Assembly: GCF_021134715.1 (NCBI RefSeq) | Contig: NC_060025.1 | Coordinates: 1,984,001-2,048,000, forward strand | Source: Daphnia pulex | Taxonomy: Eukaryota > Arthropoda > Branchiopoda > Diplostraca > Daphniidae | DNA length: 64,000 bases | Direction: 5' to 3' | In this document: positions 12,362 through 25,146 of the stretch, one piece after another | Position numbering within the stretch: position 1 is the first letter of the stretch | Layout of the letters: every line of letters begins with the position of its first letter | Notes under the pieces: generated by a model | Seen by the model: only the letters and a program-made list of their open reading frames with translations | Database searches by the model: none | Told to the model about the DNA's origin: nothing | Translations under genes and position numbers: made by a program

Positions 12362-15300
12362 ATGCCGCAGTTGTGGAAAACGGGTCGACCGACCGCGTCG
12401 GGATCGAGCGCCCAACAAGGATCGTCGGCCAATCCGCCGGCCAAAGGATTCTTCATCTGCCCACCTAAGCTGGTTTTAGGAGACGGAGAGCCACCACCAA
12501 CACCAACACCATCGTCGGCCAACAACACAACAACCAGCAACGGACTGTTTGGTTCCCTATCGTCGCCGCCGTCGTCGCCCACATCGCCCACCAGTCACCA
12601 ACATCCCCCCAAATACGACCAGCTCCTCAATGAATTACGACGGGCACAGGTAAAATACTCGACGCGCACACATAACCAAAGGAATTCGATTATCAGCTGA
12701 TGCAGAGATCTATAAACGATGAGGGGAAAAACAAGAATTTGCTGGCCAAAACAAAAGAGATTCTTCTCGTCTCACACAAGAGACGGACGGGGAAAACAAC
12801 AAAAAGGAGCTAAGCTAAAGGGGGAAAAAGGCATTGATGCTGGACGTTGCCTTATACAGCAGCCAAAAAAGTTTTTTTTTTGTTTTTTTTCACTCTGTTG
12901 ATTAGCTCTCTGTCTATTTCTACCTGCTCCTTTGTGAATGCTGCTCACCAGGCATTATGCAAATGAGAACGAACCCCCTATTTAGAGAAATCCCTTGGCT
13001 TCCTTGATTTATTGCCCATTCGGCTCTTCTTTTTCTTTCCTTTTTTTTTCCCCTTTTCATTTTATAAATTATAATACTGACCGTGTTCTCTTCCGCTTGT
13101 TTGTCCATCCGTCCGGATGATTAGGAGCGAAGGGGTCGGTTGCAAAGTGATGTGGGCGTGCCCGGTCAGCCACCGCTCCTGCCGGCTGCCGCGACGGCAT
13201 CGACAGCTTCGACGGTCCTTTTGAAAAATCCGCCGGCAGAGGCGATGCTCCAACTGAGACGGACGCTGAGATCACCGGAGCCGCCGCCTAGTGGAGCCTA
13301 TGTGAATCATTTCAATAGCAGCGGAGCATTAGGTCAGCGTTTCGATCCGGCTGGATCGAAATCACCGCGGATGACAAACAAATCAAGTAAAAAACACATT
13401 TAACACATTTCCCCTTAATCTAAATTAAGATTTTAAACTAAATGATAAATTAAATCGTTGCCAGCGCCTAAAAAAGTCCGCTTCCTGGAAGACGGAACGG
13501 GTAATTTGCATACGAGCGTTTTTGGCGGATCGGCTGAATCCATCGGCTCCTTGCTGGATTCTCACTCGCAAGAACTGAATCAATCCGGCGGAACGGACGA
13601 CATCGACAGTTTGATTTCGTCGCTCATCAGCTACTCGGATGCGACGGATCACCGGCTGACTCCGCCGGATCACAAAGTTGAAACCACGACGACAAACGGA
13701 ACAACGACGACGACCAGAAACAACGGCGAGCACGTCGATCTTAGGGAACTGCGGATTGCGGATGACGGCCAACAGCAGCAGCAGGCGGAAAAGGCGACAT
13801 TGCATCACACCCGCACCGGAGTGCTGGACAATTTCCTCGACATCTTCCGCTGTGGAAACGGAACTGCAGAAGTCGTCGATCAAAGGCAAACGGTCGTCCA
13901 TCTCGAGCCCGACGATCCAAATTCCGTCGATTCTGGCAGCGTTCTTTCCGAGCTGGACTTTGAAGAGACATCGTCTACCATCACCGACATTGATTCCACC
14001 AAGACCTTTAGTCTGCACAGCCCGGATAATCGTGTGGATCATCGGTAATTTTTCATCCGCATTGTTTGGTTTTTGCTTTCAAATTTCCCGCTCATTTTTT
14101 CAAATCTTTGGTGGGAAAAAAGGATCGACGACTGGTCGCAAGTGAGCGATTTGCTAGAGCGGAGTTTGCAAGAGATCCGTCAGATGGAAGAGGACACCAA
14201 CAAATCGCATCCGGTGGAAAACAGCAAACCGGCCACCGAGGTGAGTAAACGGGAGCCGCTGTACGAATTGATTGGCTGGAAGAGGAATCCTCCTTTGGTC
14301 CAGCTGGACCTGCGCGGTTCCAAGCCATTCCCTCTTCCGTCCGCGTCCGCACAGCAGCCGGAAACGATTTCGCCACCGCGATCGCCCTCGCCATTGCCCC
14401 CTCCCACACCTCCGCCTCCGGTTGTCGAGATGGACGTGTGGATTCCCCGACAGGATTGGGTGCCTCCGGCTGCCCCAACTCCAGCCCCTATGGTCAAGCA
14501 GGCCGACAAAGTCTGGATCCGCCGGCCGACTCTTTCGATGGCCAACAATAGTCACAACAACAACAACAACAATAACGTCAACAACGTCAACAACAATCCA
14601 GCTGTCCGGATTAAAAATCCAATGGAAGAGAGCAACCCGATTTACGGTCGGCTGTGGGAAACGTCCAGTTCGCCCAACAACAGCAGCCGGAGCAGCAGCT
14701 GCAGCGCCGAAGCCGAAGAAAAGCCATCGCCATCCAGCACGGAAGCGGAATTGACGGGTAAGTTTCAGCCTAATTGTTAATAAATCTTTAAGACGAAAAG
14801 AAAATGAAAGAAAACTGTTGTTGTTGCCACCAAATAGCAATTCGGTCGATGGCCAGAAAAGCTCGGCTGGAACATTGGCGGATGACTGGAATGTCCAGCA
14901 CTTCACCGGAGGAAGCGACGGAAGAAGGGGGAAACCCGTCAGTAGCAGTTGAACAAGCCTCGTCGGTATCTTCCGCTTCTTCCAGCCCGGCGTATTTAAG
15001 TTCCCTTCCGCTATTTAATCACCGCGCTATTAAAAGTGGCATCCAGCTAACATGGCCGCCTCCCCCTTTACCCCAATCTCCGTCCTCGTCCGCAACGGCA
15101 ACTCCGGTCACGCCTACGCTTCCGCCTCTGCCGACTACATCGACCGATCCGCAGTGCCAACACCTTCACCCTCCGCATCTTCCGGCCCACAACGGGAATT
15201 CGCCCAAATGCTTCGGCCACCAACGCATCTTTCAGTGGCCCATTCCGGCTCTCAAACTTGCCAATAAAAGCCCCAAATCGGCCGCTCCTCATCCGCTGCA

Positions 15301-15929
15301 ACGGAATAACTCGACGACGCAGCCGGCGGCGCCACCTGCTGCAACGGATCACCAAGCGACGACGACGGGCAAACCGTCTTGGAGACCGTCCAAACCGTCG
15401 AATCTTGAAGACGCTCAAGATTGGTACTGGACGGAAGAATTCCCGCTGGCTGCTGGACTGGAGCCGGGGACGGGAAACATGTCGGCCTGGTTTCACGGGG
15501 CCATTTCCCGCTGGGAAGCCGAGCGACGTCTGACGAATCAACCGGCGGGGGCCTTCCTAGCTCGTCTGACGGAGCGTTTGTGGGGTTACGCCATTTCGGT
15601 GCGGAATCCGTCCGGAAATGTTTCTCACTTTCTCATCGATGCCGGTGAAAAACGAAGCCACAAAAAGTACACATTACTCGGCTCAACCGATCCGCCTCAC
15701 AAAAGTTTACGTAAGTCGATGATAAGATTTAAAATATGTCGTTTCTGTCAAAAGTGTCACATTCTTGTCTTTTGTCTATTTAGGTGAGTTGATCCAATAC
15801 TACGGCAAACACGCCCTGACGCCCGACGGATCGGAGAAGTTGCTGTTCCCTTGCCCACAAGAGAGTTCGGTCGCCTTCCCGGCCCCCATCAACGGCTCCT
15901 CGTCGAGTCGACTGATCAAATCAACTTGA
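12362..15929 (+). CDS. SH2D4-like SH2 domain adaptor protein
   Basis: Six exons (12362-12649, 13125-13386, 13465-14044, 14123-14757, 14838-15710, 15784-15929) join to 927 residues. Most of the protein is low-complexity and probably disordered: Pro-rich (PPPTPTPS, SPLPPPTPPPPVV), Asn-rich (HNNNNNNNVNNVNNN) and Ser-rich tracts. The only recognisable fold is a C-terminal SH2 domain in the last ~120 residues, beginning WFHGAISRWEAERRL, with the phosphotyrosine-binding Arg in GAFLARLTERLWGYAISV and then SHFLIDAG and ELIQYYGKH. The lead-in EEFPLAAGLEP and the end LLFPCPQ resemble vertebrate SH2D4A, whose SH2 domain is also C-terminal. It probably acts as a cytoplasmic adaptor binding phosphotyrosine; a specific partner cannot be read from sequence. 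The first ATG follows an A-rich leader. Confidence 0.85.
12957..12964 (+). promoter_or_regulatory. octamer motif in SH2 gene intron 1
   Basis: Perfect ATGCAAAT, the POU-domain octamer. A second copy sits just past the gene at 16271-16278, both preceded by TT. Confidence 0.3.
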
Positions 15930-17616
15930 TGGGCTGCTCCAACAAAATATCATCTTAATCTCTGCAAAAGCTTATTCTCGTGTGTGGTTTTTCTAACACA
16001 AATGCTGGATCTACTACACTATACTCTCTATTTCTCTTATCTTATACTCTCCTGCGACTCCCCCCACCCACCCAAATAAAAAACACCCAAAAAAAGAATA
16101 TACATACACACCCACCCAACTATTCACCCCACCCCTCACCCAAACAAGGTTGTGCTGCTATATATAAATACCTGTATATGATAGCAATTTGCATGCTGAA
16201 TAAAAGATGGATTCTATACTCACACTCTTTTCTCGGTCATATCTGCTGCTGTGTCTGATGGCCGTATATTATGCAAATCAAGTCAATGTAGCATATTATG
16301 CAGCTCAGGATTATTGGCCCTCTCTGCGTCACAGCCAGATGACAGCTCTGGGCTTGTGTAATCTGATGCCTTTATGGCCGATGATCAAAAGAGAGAAAGA
16401 AAGAGTTGGGTTTAATGATGGGAGGGACATTATGTAAATTATACCAAAAAGCAGTTATATGACTCACGGTTTTGCAAATTTGGTGGTGCACTCAGCTCGG
16501 CCAAGTTTGATAAAAACCCAACTCCTTTCATAATATGGAGATCAGGAAAAAAAGGTCCCTTGAAGCATGACCTGAAACCTAGCAACAAGAAAAGTGAGTA
16601 GGTCGCCGACATTCGCTCTATTTAGATATCAATTACATACAACCGGTTATTATTACACAAACATATTTGTAACGTGGGTGAACACATGCAACTCTCGGAT
16701 GGAAATTAGGGTTGGGCTCGTTCAGCAGACCATTTGACAAGGAGGGCCATCTAAACAATGGCCATAGTTGGTATTTATGAAAAAAGATTAGCCAGAAACC
16801 ACCAAGAATGAAACTGCTGTTTCTTGATAATGAATGATGATGGCTGAAGCACATCATTCAAACCAAACTGACTGATTTCTATCTCTCCACGTTCTGGAAT
16901 ATCGACCCAACATTGCCAAACAGTAACAACATGATTTCCAGGAATTTTATTATTATTTTGAAAATGAAATCAAAGTTCATCTGATTAGTAGAACCACTAT
17001 ACACGGAAATAAGCAGTTCATCAATGAGCTTATGTAATCAGATTGGTGTCAAAACGTCAACATCATTGGGCGATCTCGTTTGCATGAATCTTTCCAAAGA
17101 GAAAACAAAACACTGTCCAACACGCGCCATACGAGATGACCATGATGGGAATAACAAATCTCATCTGTGATCGTATCCCCCCCCCCCATTTTTATTATAT
17201 TTGGTAACAAAACGAACCAATAACAACGGCTATCTCTTTTTTTGTGCTTATATTTTCCATTCGATTTGTGCATCTCCTGGCACGCAACTTCGTGTGCCAC
17301 GCACATGGAAACGCTTTTCCCCCCCTTTTGGCTTGAGGCTAAAGTTGATATTATCGCACGATAACACAAAAAAAACGAATACGAAGAATCGAGAGTCGTC
17401 GGGAGTCAACTCGAGTGCACAGACGACGCCAATTTTCAACAGGATATCTTAGTGTGTGCAGCAGGCACGTAGCAGATGTATACATTGGCCTTGGTTACAT
17501 AAACTTGTGGTCCAACTTTTCATTTGAATATTTTATTTCTTTCTCGTTCAGTGGCCGAAAGATTGACGTTGAAGAACACACACACCAACAATTTTGTCTT
17601 GGTGACCATCATCATC
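15930..17616. other. 3' UTR of SH2 gene and P450 5' flank
   Basis: The first part is probably the SH2 gene 3' untranslated region, with AATAAA at 16199-16204 as a likely polyadenylation signal. A frame at 16207-16437 encodes a hydrophobic N-terminus but has no homology I know. An 11-base C run is at 17177-17187. A good acceptor at 17549-17550 just before the P450 start suggests an untranslated first P450 exon upstream. Confidence 0.5.
17177..17187 (+). repeat. 11-base poly-C tract
   Basis: Uninterrupted C run in intergenic DNA, equivalent to poly-G on the minus strand. Confidence 0.9.
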
Positions 17617-19911
17617 ATGGTGGCCGCCATTTTTCTCAGCTTGATATTATTGGCCCTCGTCGTCGTTTTATTTCTGTTTACACAATGTCGCCGCCGACTC
17701 GGAAACATTCCTCCAGGTAATAAAGAGCTTCTTCATTTGACTCTTAAAAAAGATATTAATTTTTTTAAAAGAGTAGATATATTTCCATCATCGCCATATT
17801 GATCATAATCTTCTCCCATAAGCCCCTAATAATAAACACCCGAATGCCTGCCTGTCTCCTGCTGTGGGGAGAAAAAGCAATATAATAAAATACTGCGAGT
17901 AAAATCTATACTAATACACTCTCTCGTGTGTCGTGAATTCTATACTCCTCTATATAAAAGGGCCCAGGGGCTTGCCGCTGGTTGGCTACATCCCGTTCTT
18001 GAAGAATCACGATGCCAAACCTTACAAGGCGCTGATCAAATTGAGCCAAATCTATGGCCCAGTGACTGGATTCTACATGGGACCGAGTTTCACCGTCTCA
18101 GTCTGCGGCTACGAGGCGGTTGTCGAAGCCCTGCACAATGAAGACTTGAACGGCCGACCCGATTCGGCCGCCCGGCGTGAAAGGACATTTGGCAAAAGAC
18201 TCGGTGAATTATTCATTCGAAAACTTAAATGCTGGCAGGGGAGCGGGGCGGGGGGAAAAAAAAAGAAAAATTTGAATTTTATTTTTTTGATGATTTGAAT
18301 AATACGAGAACAGGTTTGATGTTTATCGATGGAGATTTCTTCCGTGAGCAAAGGCGGTTCACTTTACGGCATTTGCGGGACCTCGGATTCGGTCGCACGT
18401 CCGCCGAGGACATGATACAAGACGAAATTCGTGAGATGATCCGTGTCATTGGCGATCAATCCAGTTCCGATCCGAGTGGAGTGGTCGATTTTAAAAACGG
18501 AATTTTCAATCGCTCCGTTCTCAACATTTTGTGGGCGCTGATTGGAGGTGAGCGGTTCCATCGGGACGACGCCCGTCTCACCAACCTTTTGAACATGGTC
18601 GATTTCTTCAATCGAAATTTCAAACCTCAAACGGCCAACGTTGCTGTGCCCGGTTTCCTCCTCCGAATGTTCCCGTCTCTTAGAAAAATACTGGGCATCC
18701 GCAACGACATCTTTGAGCCACTTCAAAACTTTATTCGAGTATAGGAAAATTTTATTTGAATTTATTTATTTACCTATCAAATTCATCATCCGAATTATAC
18801 GTAATAATTTAGACAGTTATTGAAGAACACGCTCGTGATCGTGACGATGTCCCACGTGATTTCATCGACGTCTACTTGAAGGAAATGGAGAAACAGCAAA
18901 TGGATTTACCAGAAGACCAGAAACAATCTACGAGCTTCCACGGTAATAAAGCCGTCAATTAATTGCTAATCAATGAAATTTGCTCATTCATTATTTTCCA
19001 CGTTAGTCGAACAACTAATTGCGCTCGTAATCGATCTCTTCCTCGCTGGAGCGGAGACTAGCAGCAACGCCATCGGTTTTCAAATAATTCATTAAAAAAT
19101 AAAATCGATTCAAAAATAATTAGCAATTTAATATTTATAGGTTTCGCGCTACTTTACATGGTTCATTACCCGGAAGTTCAACGGAAAATGCAAGCCGAGC
19201 TGGATCGAATTTGTGGCGACGCTCTTCCGTCGCTTGCCCATCGTCCTAGGTCAAAAGATATAATTAGACAATTAAAATTCAATAATTTTAAATAAGAAAT
19301 TTACCTTTTTTCAAACCAGTCTGGTGTACACCGAGGCCGTTCTCATCGAATCTCTTCGTCTGGCCAATGTGGCGCCTTTGACTTTGATGCACTGCGCCTC
19401 TAAGGATACCCAACTCGGAGGATTCAACATCCCTAAGGTGAGAGTCAATTCTATTTTGGTAGAGCCTAGCTTTCATTGCCATCTTTTTTGTCCCAATCCA
19501 TGAATCACGCACAGGCAAGTCTGGTGCTGATCAATCTCTATTCCGTCAACATGGATGAAACTTACTGGACCGATCCGCAAGTATTCAGACCTGAAAGGCA
19601 TTTAGATTCCGATGGAAGTCTATTGAAGAAATCGGAGCGCTTTATGCCTTTCGGCTTAGGTATAGAATTTTTAACTACTCTATAGGGGGAGGATATCCTA
19701 TATATATTTGTCATTTGATTTAACTGCAGGTAAACGACAGTGTTTGGGCGAACCGTTGGCTCGAAATAGTTTCTTCCTTTTTACGGCGGCGTTGGTTAAA
19801 GCGTTCCAGTTGGAAGCCGTTCCGGATCGCCCTCTTCCAACGTTGGACCCTCTGACTGGCGTAACCAACGGATACCAGGGATTCCAAGCCATCGTAACGC
19901 CCCGCATTTAA
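17617..19911 (+). CDS. cytochrome P450, CYP2 clan
   Basis: Nine exons (17617-17716, 17961-18203, 18314-18738, 18813-18942, 19007-19075, 19141-19249, 19320-19437, 19515-19659, 19730-19911) encode 506 residues, the normal length for a microsomal P450. The N-terminus is one hydrophobic ER anchor (residues ~1-25), followed by the proline hinge IPPGPRGLPLVGYIPFL. The I-helix oxygen-activation motif AGAETSS is near residue 314, ExxR is ESLR (about 369-372), FRPERHLD is the PERF-like segment, and the heme loop PFGLGKRQCLGE has its Cys ligand near residue 451. It is a heme monooxygenase using NADPH-P450 reductase; the substrate could be endogenous or a xenobiotic. The hinge and heme-loop sequence fit clan 2. 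I chose ATG 17617 because it starts directly at the membrane anchor; an in-frame ATG at 17524 lies before the acceptor at 17549-17550. Confidence 0.93.
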
Positions 19912-21239
19912 AAATTAAAAAAAAAATTCTCAAATAAAATGCAAATAAAAAAACAAAACAAACAAATGCACACGGCCGCCCAGGAAACTTTTTCAAAATA
20001 TAAAAAGAACCAAACATTTCTGAAGAAGTTGAGATCATCACTCACCTTGACGGCGGTAATTCGTTTTCCCCGATGCTGAAAACATTCGACTTTACAATAT
20101 GGAAACAATTTCTTTTTTTCTGGATGAGAAATATAAAAGAAAAAGTTAAAAAAATAAAAAGATTTTTTCGGTATTTACACGATGAAATTCAACTTATTGA
20201 CGGGTCGATTCGGCATTCTTTAGCCCGGAATGATGGATGATTTTACCCTGAGGGAAGATCGCTTTTAGTGCGAAATACCCCATATGAATGAATGGATGTA
20301 AATATAGCGCAGGGCGAGGCATAATCAAAAAATATCTCGGAGATTTTTCTTATTTTTTTCCCGTCAAGAGTCGTTAGTCAAAAGGTCGAGTCCTGTCTCT
20401 TCCTGACATTTTGAAAAACATTTTTCTTCCTGGAAACGGTAGGAGACGGTTTTGTGTGTGTATAAACATATATATAATCTATTCTTGCCCACTGCGCACG
20501 CGGAGGGTTGTGGCTACTTTTGTCGACCCCATTTCTGGTTGGATTTTGATTTGTAGCCCATCTTTAGAGAAAACACACCCCCAGACGGGCCCACAATATA
20601 CTCGCTCTCGCGAACGGATAAGGAGACAGGAAATGGATGCATGCGCTCAGCTGATAGCTCAAAATAATATTTTAAAAAACGTATTTTTCTTTTCTGTTTT
20701 GTCCCTTTCTCAATAACAAAATACGATAACAGATTTGTACTCGAGCCATCCGCTGCCATGCCATGTAATCAATTGAACGCCAGATTTCTTCTCTTAATCT
20801 TTTGCCCAAATAGATTTTGGAAAAAAGTGCGATAGCATTTATCGGAAATCGATTTCACTCTCCACTGATGATTTCGTTTCTAAAAAAAGAAAAAGCGGTT
20901 GGCCAGGATAAACGGACGGCGCGTGGATAGTGAAAAACGTGGAGGATTAAGAGGCTCGTGTCAGTCCGATAATGGTGGTTGACCTTTTGGAACAATTGTA
21001 TGCTTTCCGAGACAAGACAAAGATGTACACACACAGAGTCTCACTAACTTTACCAACGTCGGTAATCTGCAACACACACGCACAAGGTTAGACTTTTTCA
21101 ATGGATAATTGGTGTGGGTGTTTCGCCTGTTTTAAAACAAAAGATTCTTACTCTTTTCCCCCCCAGAGGCCATATAATAATAATTTTTTAAAAATATAAA
21201 TTTATCAATTTAATAATTATTTAGTTTGGTTTTGTTTTT
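19912..21239. other. intergenic, P450 and p115 3' flanks
   Basis: AT-rich DNA between two convergent genes. AATAAA motifs near 19933 and 19942 are likely P450 polyadenylation signals. I see no gene; the frames here are short and overlapping. Confidence 0.5.
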
Positions 21240-24200
21240 TCAAACTGAAAGTTCGTCATCGCCAGCCAAATCGTCCAGCTCATCATCTTCATCTTCACTG
21301 ACCTGAAATTATTAAAAATGAATGAATGAATGAAATACAATGAAATTAATATTAAAGTATGAATTACCGTTTGACCGAGGTTTTTCAACCGGTCCTTATA
21401 TTTTAGCACCTGTCCATCCTGATCGGCTAAAAGGACAAGCAAGTCTTCCTGATCTTTTTTGACTCGTTCAATCTCGTCTTGAAGTCCGGCATTGACCGAC
21501 AGACAGTCAGCCAATCGCTTCTGCGAATCGCCTAATTCCGCTTCCATCGCTTCCAGTCGACTCTTGACTGCTTTGAGCTCTAGCTCGAGCGGATTAGCTG
21601 CCGACGTTGATTCCGGTTGACGAAAGAACGAACACACTTGGACGTCCTGAAAAAAAAATAAAATTAAAAAAGAGATGACAATCATCCAGGAATGATTCCA
21701 AACAGAAAAATAGCTGCTGATACTTCATGCGTGGTAAAGCTATCCATTATGGAAGCCGATTGGGTTGAAGCGAATTCGACAGCGATTCCGTTCTACATGC
21801 AGCGGATAATATATGTGTTGAATCAGTAAACCATGCAAAAGCTGCAAAAGGAATCCCAAAATGCATCCGCATCATGACATGTATACTCACAGACGGAGGA
21901 ATGCCAACGTAGTGATTGGCAGCTTGTTGCTGCTCTTCCAGCTGACCGCGAAGTCTCTCATTGTCTAGACGTAACGCTTCCAGCTCTTTCACCAACTTGT
22001 CAGTCGACGATTCGGGTGGCGGAGTTGAAGGCTCGCCTCCGTCAATTATGACGTTATTGTTCCGTTGGGCCTTGAGCAATGTATTTTGATCCTGGAGGTG
22101 CTGCACGTTGACGTTCAACTCTTCGATCTTGCTCTGAGAGTGCGTCACAAGGTAAATCAAGAAATTGTTCTCCCAGCGTAAAGGTTTTCTCGGGAAAATA
22201 TACCTGAGCGGCTATGTGATCCCCTTCCAAGGCAGCTAATCGCTGCCGCAGGTGTTGTATCTGTCCATCTTGCTCACGAATGACGTCCTTGTATTTGGCC
22301 AAAGCCTTCAATTCCGATTAAAAGATATTTGTATCATAGATATCGATTATTATTACGATTATTACGACCTACCATCGATTCGGACGGGGATTCGGCTCCT
22401 TTAGGACTGGTAGGCGGAGCCACCGCTTTGGCAATGACACCCTCTAGTCCTATTAATAGAACGAAACACAAGAAGGAAAAAAAAGAACTGGTTAAAGCTA
22501 TATCTAAAGATGAAATCCAATCCAAGTCCTGTCAGTCAACTCTATACGTTGATCGAGTAGCCATGGCTGCCAGCGGGAAATTGAATACCTTTGTACAAGC
22601 GACAGAACTCGTGATCGAATTGGATATCAGCCGCGGTATTGATCCGAATTTGAGGGTGTTTGAGGGCTTTGCTGTACACTTCGTGTTTAGCGATCTCGGC
22701 AAGTTTGTCGACGAATGTTTCGACTCCGATTCGCTTGGTTATTAGTTGGCACAGGGATTCCTACATGACGATAACACTCAATACAGTAAATGACTAGGTG
22801 CAACTGGGCAGCAACGAAAATATACCTTGGAAAAGTTGCTGTTTGCATCGTTGTTGTAGACCACGCAGAGTCCTAGGAGAAAAGCGCACAAGCTCTGCAC
22901 AAGCACCTCTTGGTCGTCGTGCTCATTGGAAGCCACCTAAGATAACATTTCCCAATTTTTCTTTTACTAGGAGATACTTTAAGATAATTTGAAATGGGAT
23001 TTTACCAGGGCCGTTAAAAATGCCACAGCATTTGGGAGTTTTAAAAATTGAGCCACAGAGTTGGGGCTATCTGCCAACCAGGTGGACAATAACGTCAGAA
23101 TACCCAGTCGAGTCTGCAACTTGCCACCCTGAGACACACATAAATGTTAGTCAGAAACGTATAGTTCAAGATGAATTTGAATCAAGAAATTTACCAATTG
23201 GAGTATACTAAAAGCTTGTTGTAGGAGGGAAACGGGTGCGACATCTTTGGCGATAGCCAAGTGCACCCTTAGCAACAGTTCCCTGTTGTTGGTGTTGTTG
23301 ACAAGAGCGTGAGAGAGTGCCACGGAAGAGAGCCAGTGAGAAAGGCAGTCGGTCGAGAACAGTCCACCGCACAATAATTGGCCAGCTGAAATTTGCTGCA
23401 TGGCTATGATACGAAAAAAAGAGAAAACAGGTTTAATGTTTCCATGCCGGCTGGATATCACTTTCTCTTGCGGGGGGGATTATTATTCACCTTCTGCCGA
23501 TGTGGGTAAAAGTGCCTGGATAATCTGTCCCTGACTGAAATCGTTCTTGTAGAGGAAACACTCGAAACAGTAGAGAACGGACGCTCGGAGCAGCACCGGC
23601 TGCTTTTCGTTGACCATAGACATGAGGAGAACGACCAAGGCTGTTCGCGGCGGTGACGAAGAGGCCATCACTTGGCCAAAGAATTCTTGATTGCTCCGGC
23701 AGCCGCGAATCGATTCGCCGACTGTGCAGATGATTTCGCTGAGGATGTCAGCCGGAACGCCGGGCGACATGAGTAGAGCACACAATTCGGAAAGCAGACC
23801 ACAGCCGGCCACATTTTTCTGGGCTGGAGACACCACTTGAGTGGCGTTGGCCGGAGATACCAATGTTCTTACCACCTGTGGGGAAGAGATATATAACAGT
23901 ACTTACTAACTCTCACTCTTTCCCTTTTTATTTATAGAATTAGGCTGTCGATGATGATTTTGTTTATACCTGAAGCATGGAATGTACATTGCTAATCTTC
24001 TGTATAGACCAACTGCCAGTTGGATCACCCCCCTCCGACTGTTGGCATGACTGGAAAAACGGTGTGATGTGCTTCATGCAGGATTCTGGTGGTTGCAATC
24101 GACTTTTTAAAATAGAATTCGAATTGAAATGAATTAGATGGATTACCTTCTCGAAAGACTGTCTGGTTTGAGGCGTTGCGTTTGAGGAGGTTGAGCATAA

Positions 24201-25146
24201 GTTGTAGGGAATCGTCTACGACGATACCGCCGTCACTGTAGCCCTCGCTGCGAACGACTTGAAAGAGCTGGTCGAAACCACGTTCATAGGCGATAATGTT
24301 TTGAATGTTGGCATTGCTTTTAGTCAGCTGGATGAGAAGGAGTAAGGCTTCGTTTCGCACGAAATCCCGGCTATCACTGAGGATATCGATTAATTTGGCC
24401 ACACCCATCGGACATGCCAGAACAATTTCCTGCATTTCTTTCGATCTGTGAAAAAATGTGTATAATTAATAAAAGGTTTTTTTTAAAATAATGAACGAGT
24501 TAAAAATAGACACTGACTTGTTGTTTAAGAGGTTCATTAGCAGACGAATCGCTGGAAGTCGAACGTGAAAATCATATTCGTCTAGTAACGTGATGACGCT
24601 TATGACATTCTCTGCTTTTTTGAGAAAGATTTCAGTGAACTGCTCTCCAACTGGGGCACCGACACCCTCTTCTTCAAAAACCTCTGATGAAGTTACATTG
24701 CATAATGTTTCCAGGACGAAACTGGATGTCTCCAGATCCGGCTGGCCATTGAGCACCTCAATCAAGGCATCCAAGCCGTGGGCCCCCACTTCCAATCGAT
24801 ACTTTTTGGAAAGGGCTTTGATGGCTCTGCAGGCATCCCGTTTGTCCTCCAGCAGAGTCGAAGATGTGACTCTCTCAACCAGTCTCAGCACCTGATGAAT
24901 AGAAAAAAAGAATATTTTAAAGAAGCAATCTTGACACGAATTCCCCCAAAAATAAACTCAAAAAGTCCTTCACACGCCATCGAATTTTACGGGCCACAGC
25001 TGTTTATCAGAAAAGAAAACGGTCAAGGACACGACTGCACTTAAGTGATTGACGTTAATTAATGTCAATTGAATTACCGTGTCAGCAGGAGAAGGCTCCG
25101 CTTCCGGCTGGCTGATGACAGACTTGAAGCCGAAAAAATAATCCAT
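21240..25146 (-). CDS. USO1: general vesicular transport factor p115 (golgin tether)
   Basis: Fifteen exons give 895 residues: 25146-25078, 24891-24518, 24445-24147, 24085-23970, 23875-23491, 23403-23195, 23128-23006, 22936-22826, 22760-22589, 22449-22373, 22305-22204, 22133-21891, 21793-21728, 21646-21368, 21302-21240. The protein starts MDYFFGFKSVISQPEAEP as in animal p115. The globular head (roughly residues 1-620) is armadillo-like, with family blocks VPADILSEIICTVGESIRGC, VVLLMSMVNEKQP, LYCFECFLYKN and SAGQLLCGGLFSTDCLSHW. A coiled-coil tail follows, including DDLLVLLADQDGQ-like sequence, and it ends in an acidic segment SEDEDDELDDLAGDDELSV as in mammals. p115 tethers COPI and ER-derived vesicles at the cis-Golgi with GM130, giantin and Rab1. 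The 66-nt exon at 21793-21728 is the weakest, supported only by splice sites and frame. Human p115 is 962 residues. Confidence 0.94.

Noticed and set aside
13425-14042. 205-codon minus-strand frame
   Set aside because: Antisense shadow of SH2 gene exon 3.
14154-14906. 250-codon minus-strand frame
   Set aside because: Antisense shadow of the Pro/Asn-rich SH2 gene exons.
16207-16437. 76-codon frame with a signal-like N-terminus
   Set aside because: Located in the likely 3' UTR of the SH2 gene next to its polyadenylation signal; no promoter or similarity.
17524-17616. upstream in-frame ATG of the P450
   Set aside because: A strong acceptor at 17549-17550 makes this part intronic, and P450s begin at the membrane anchor.
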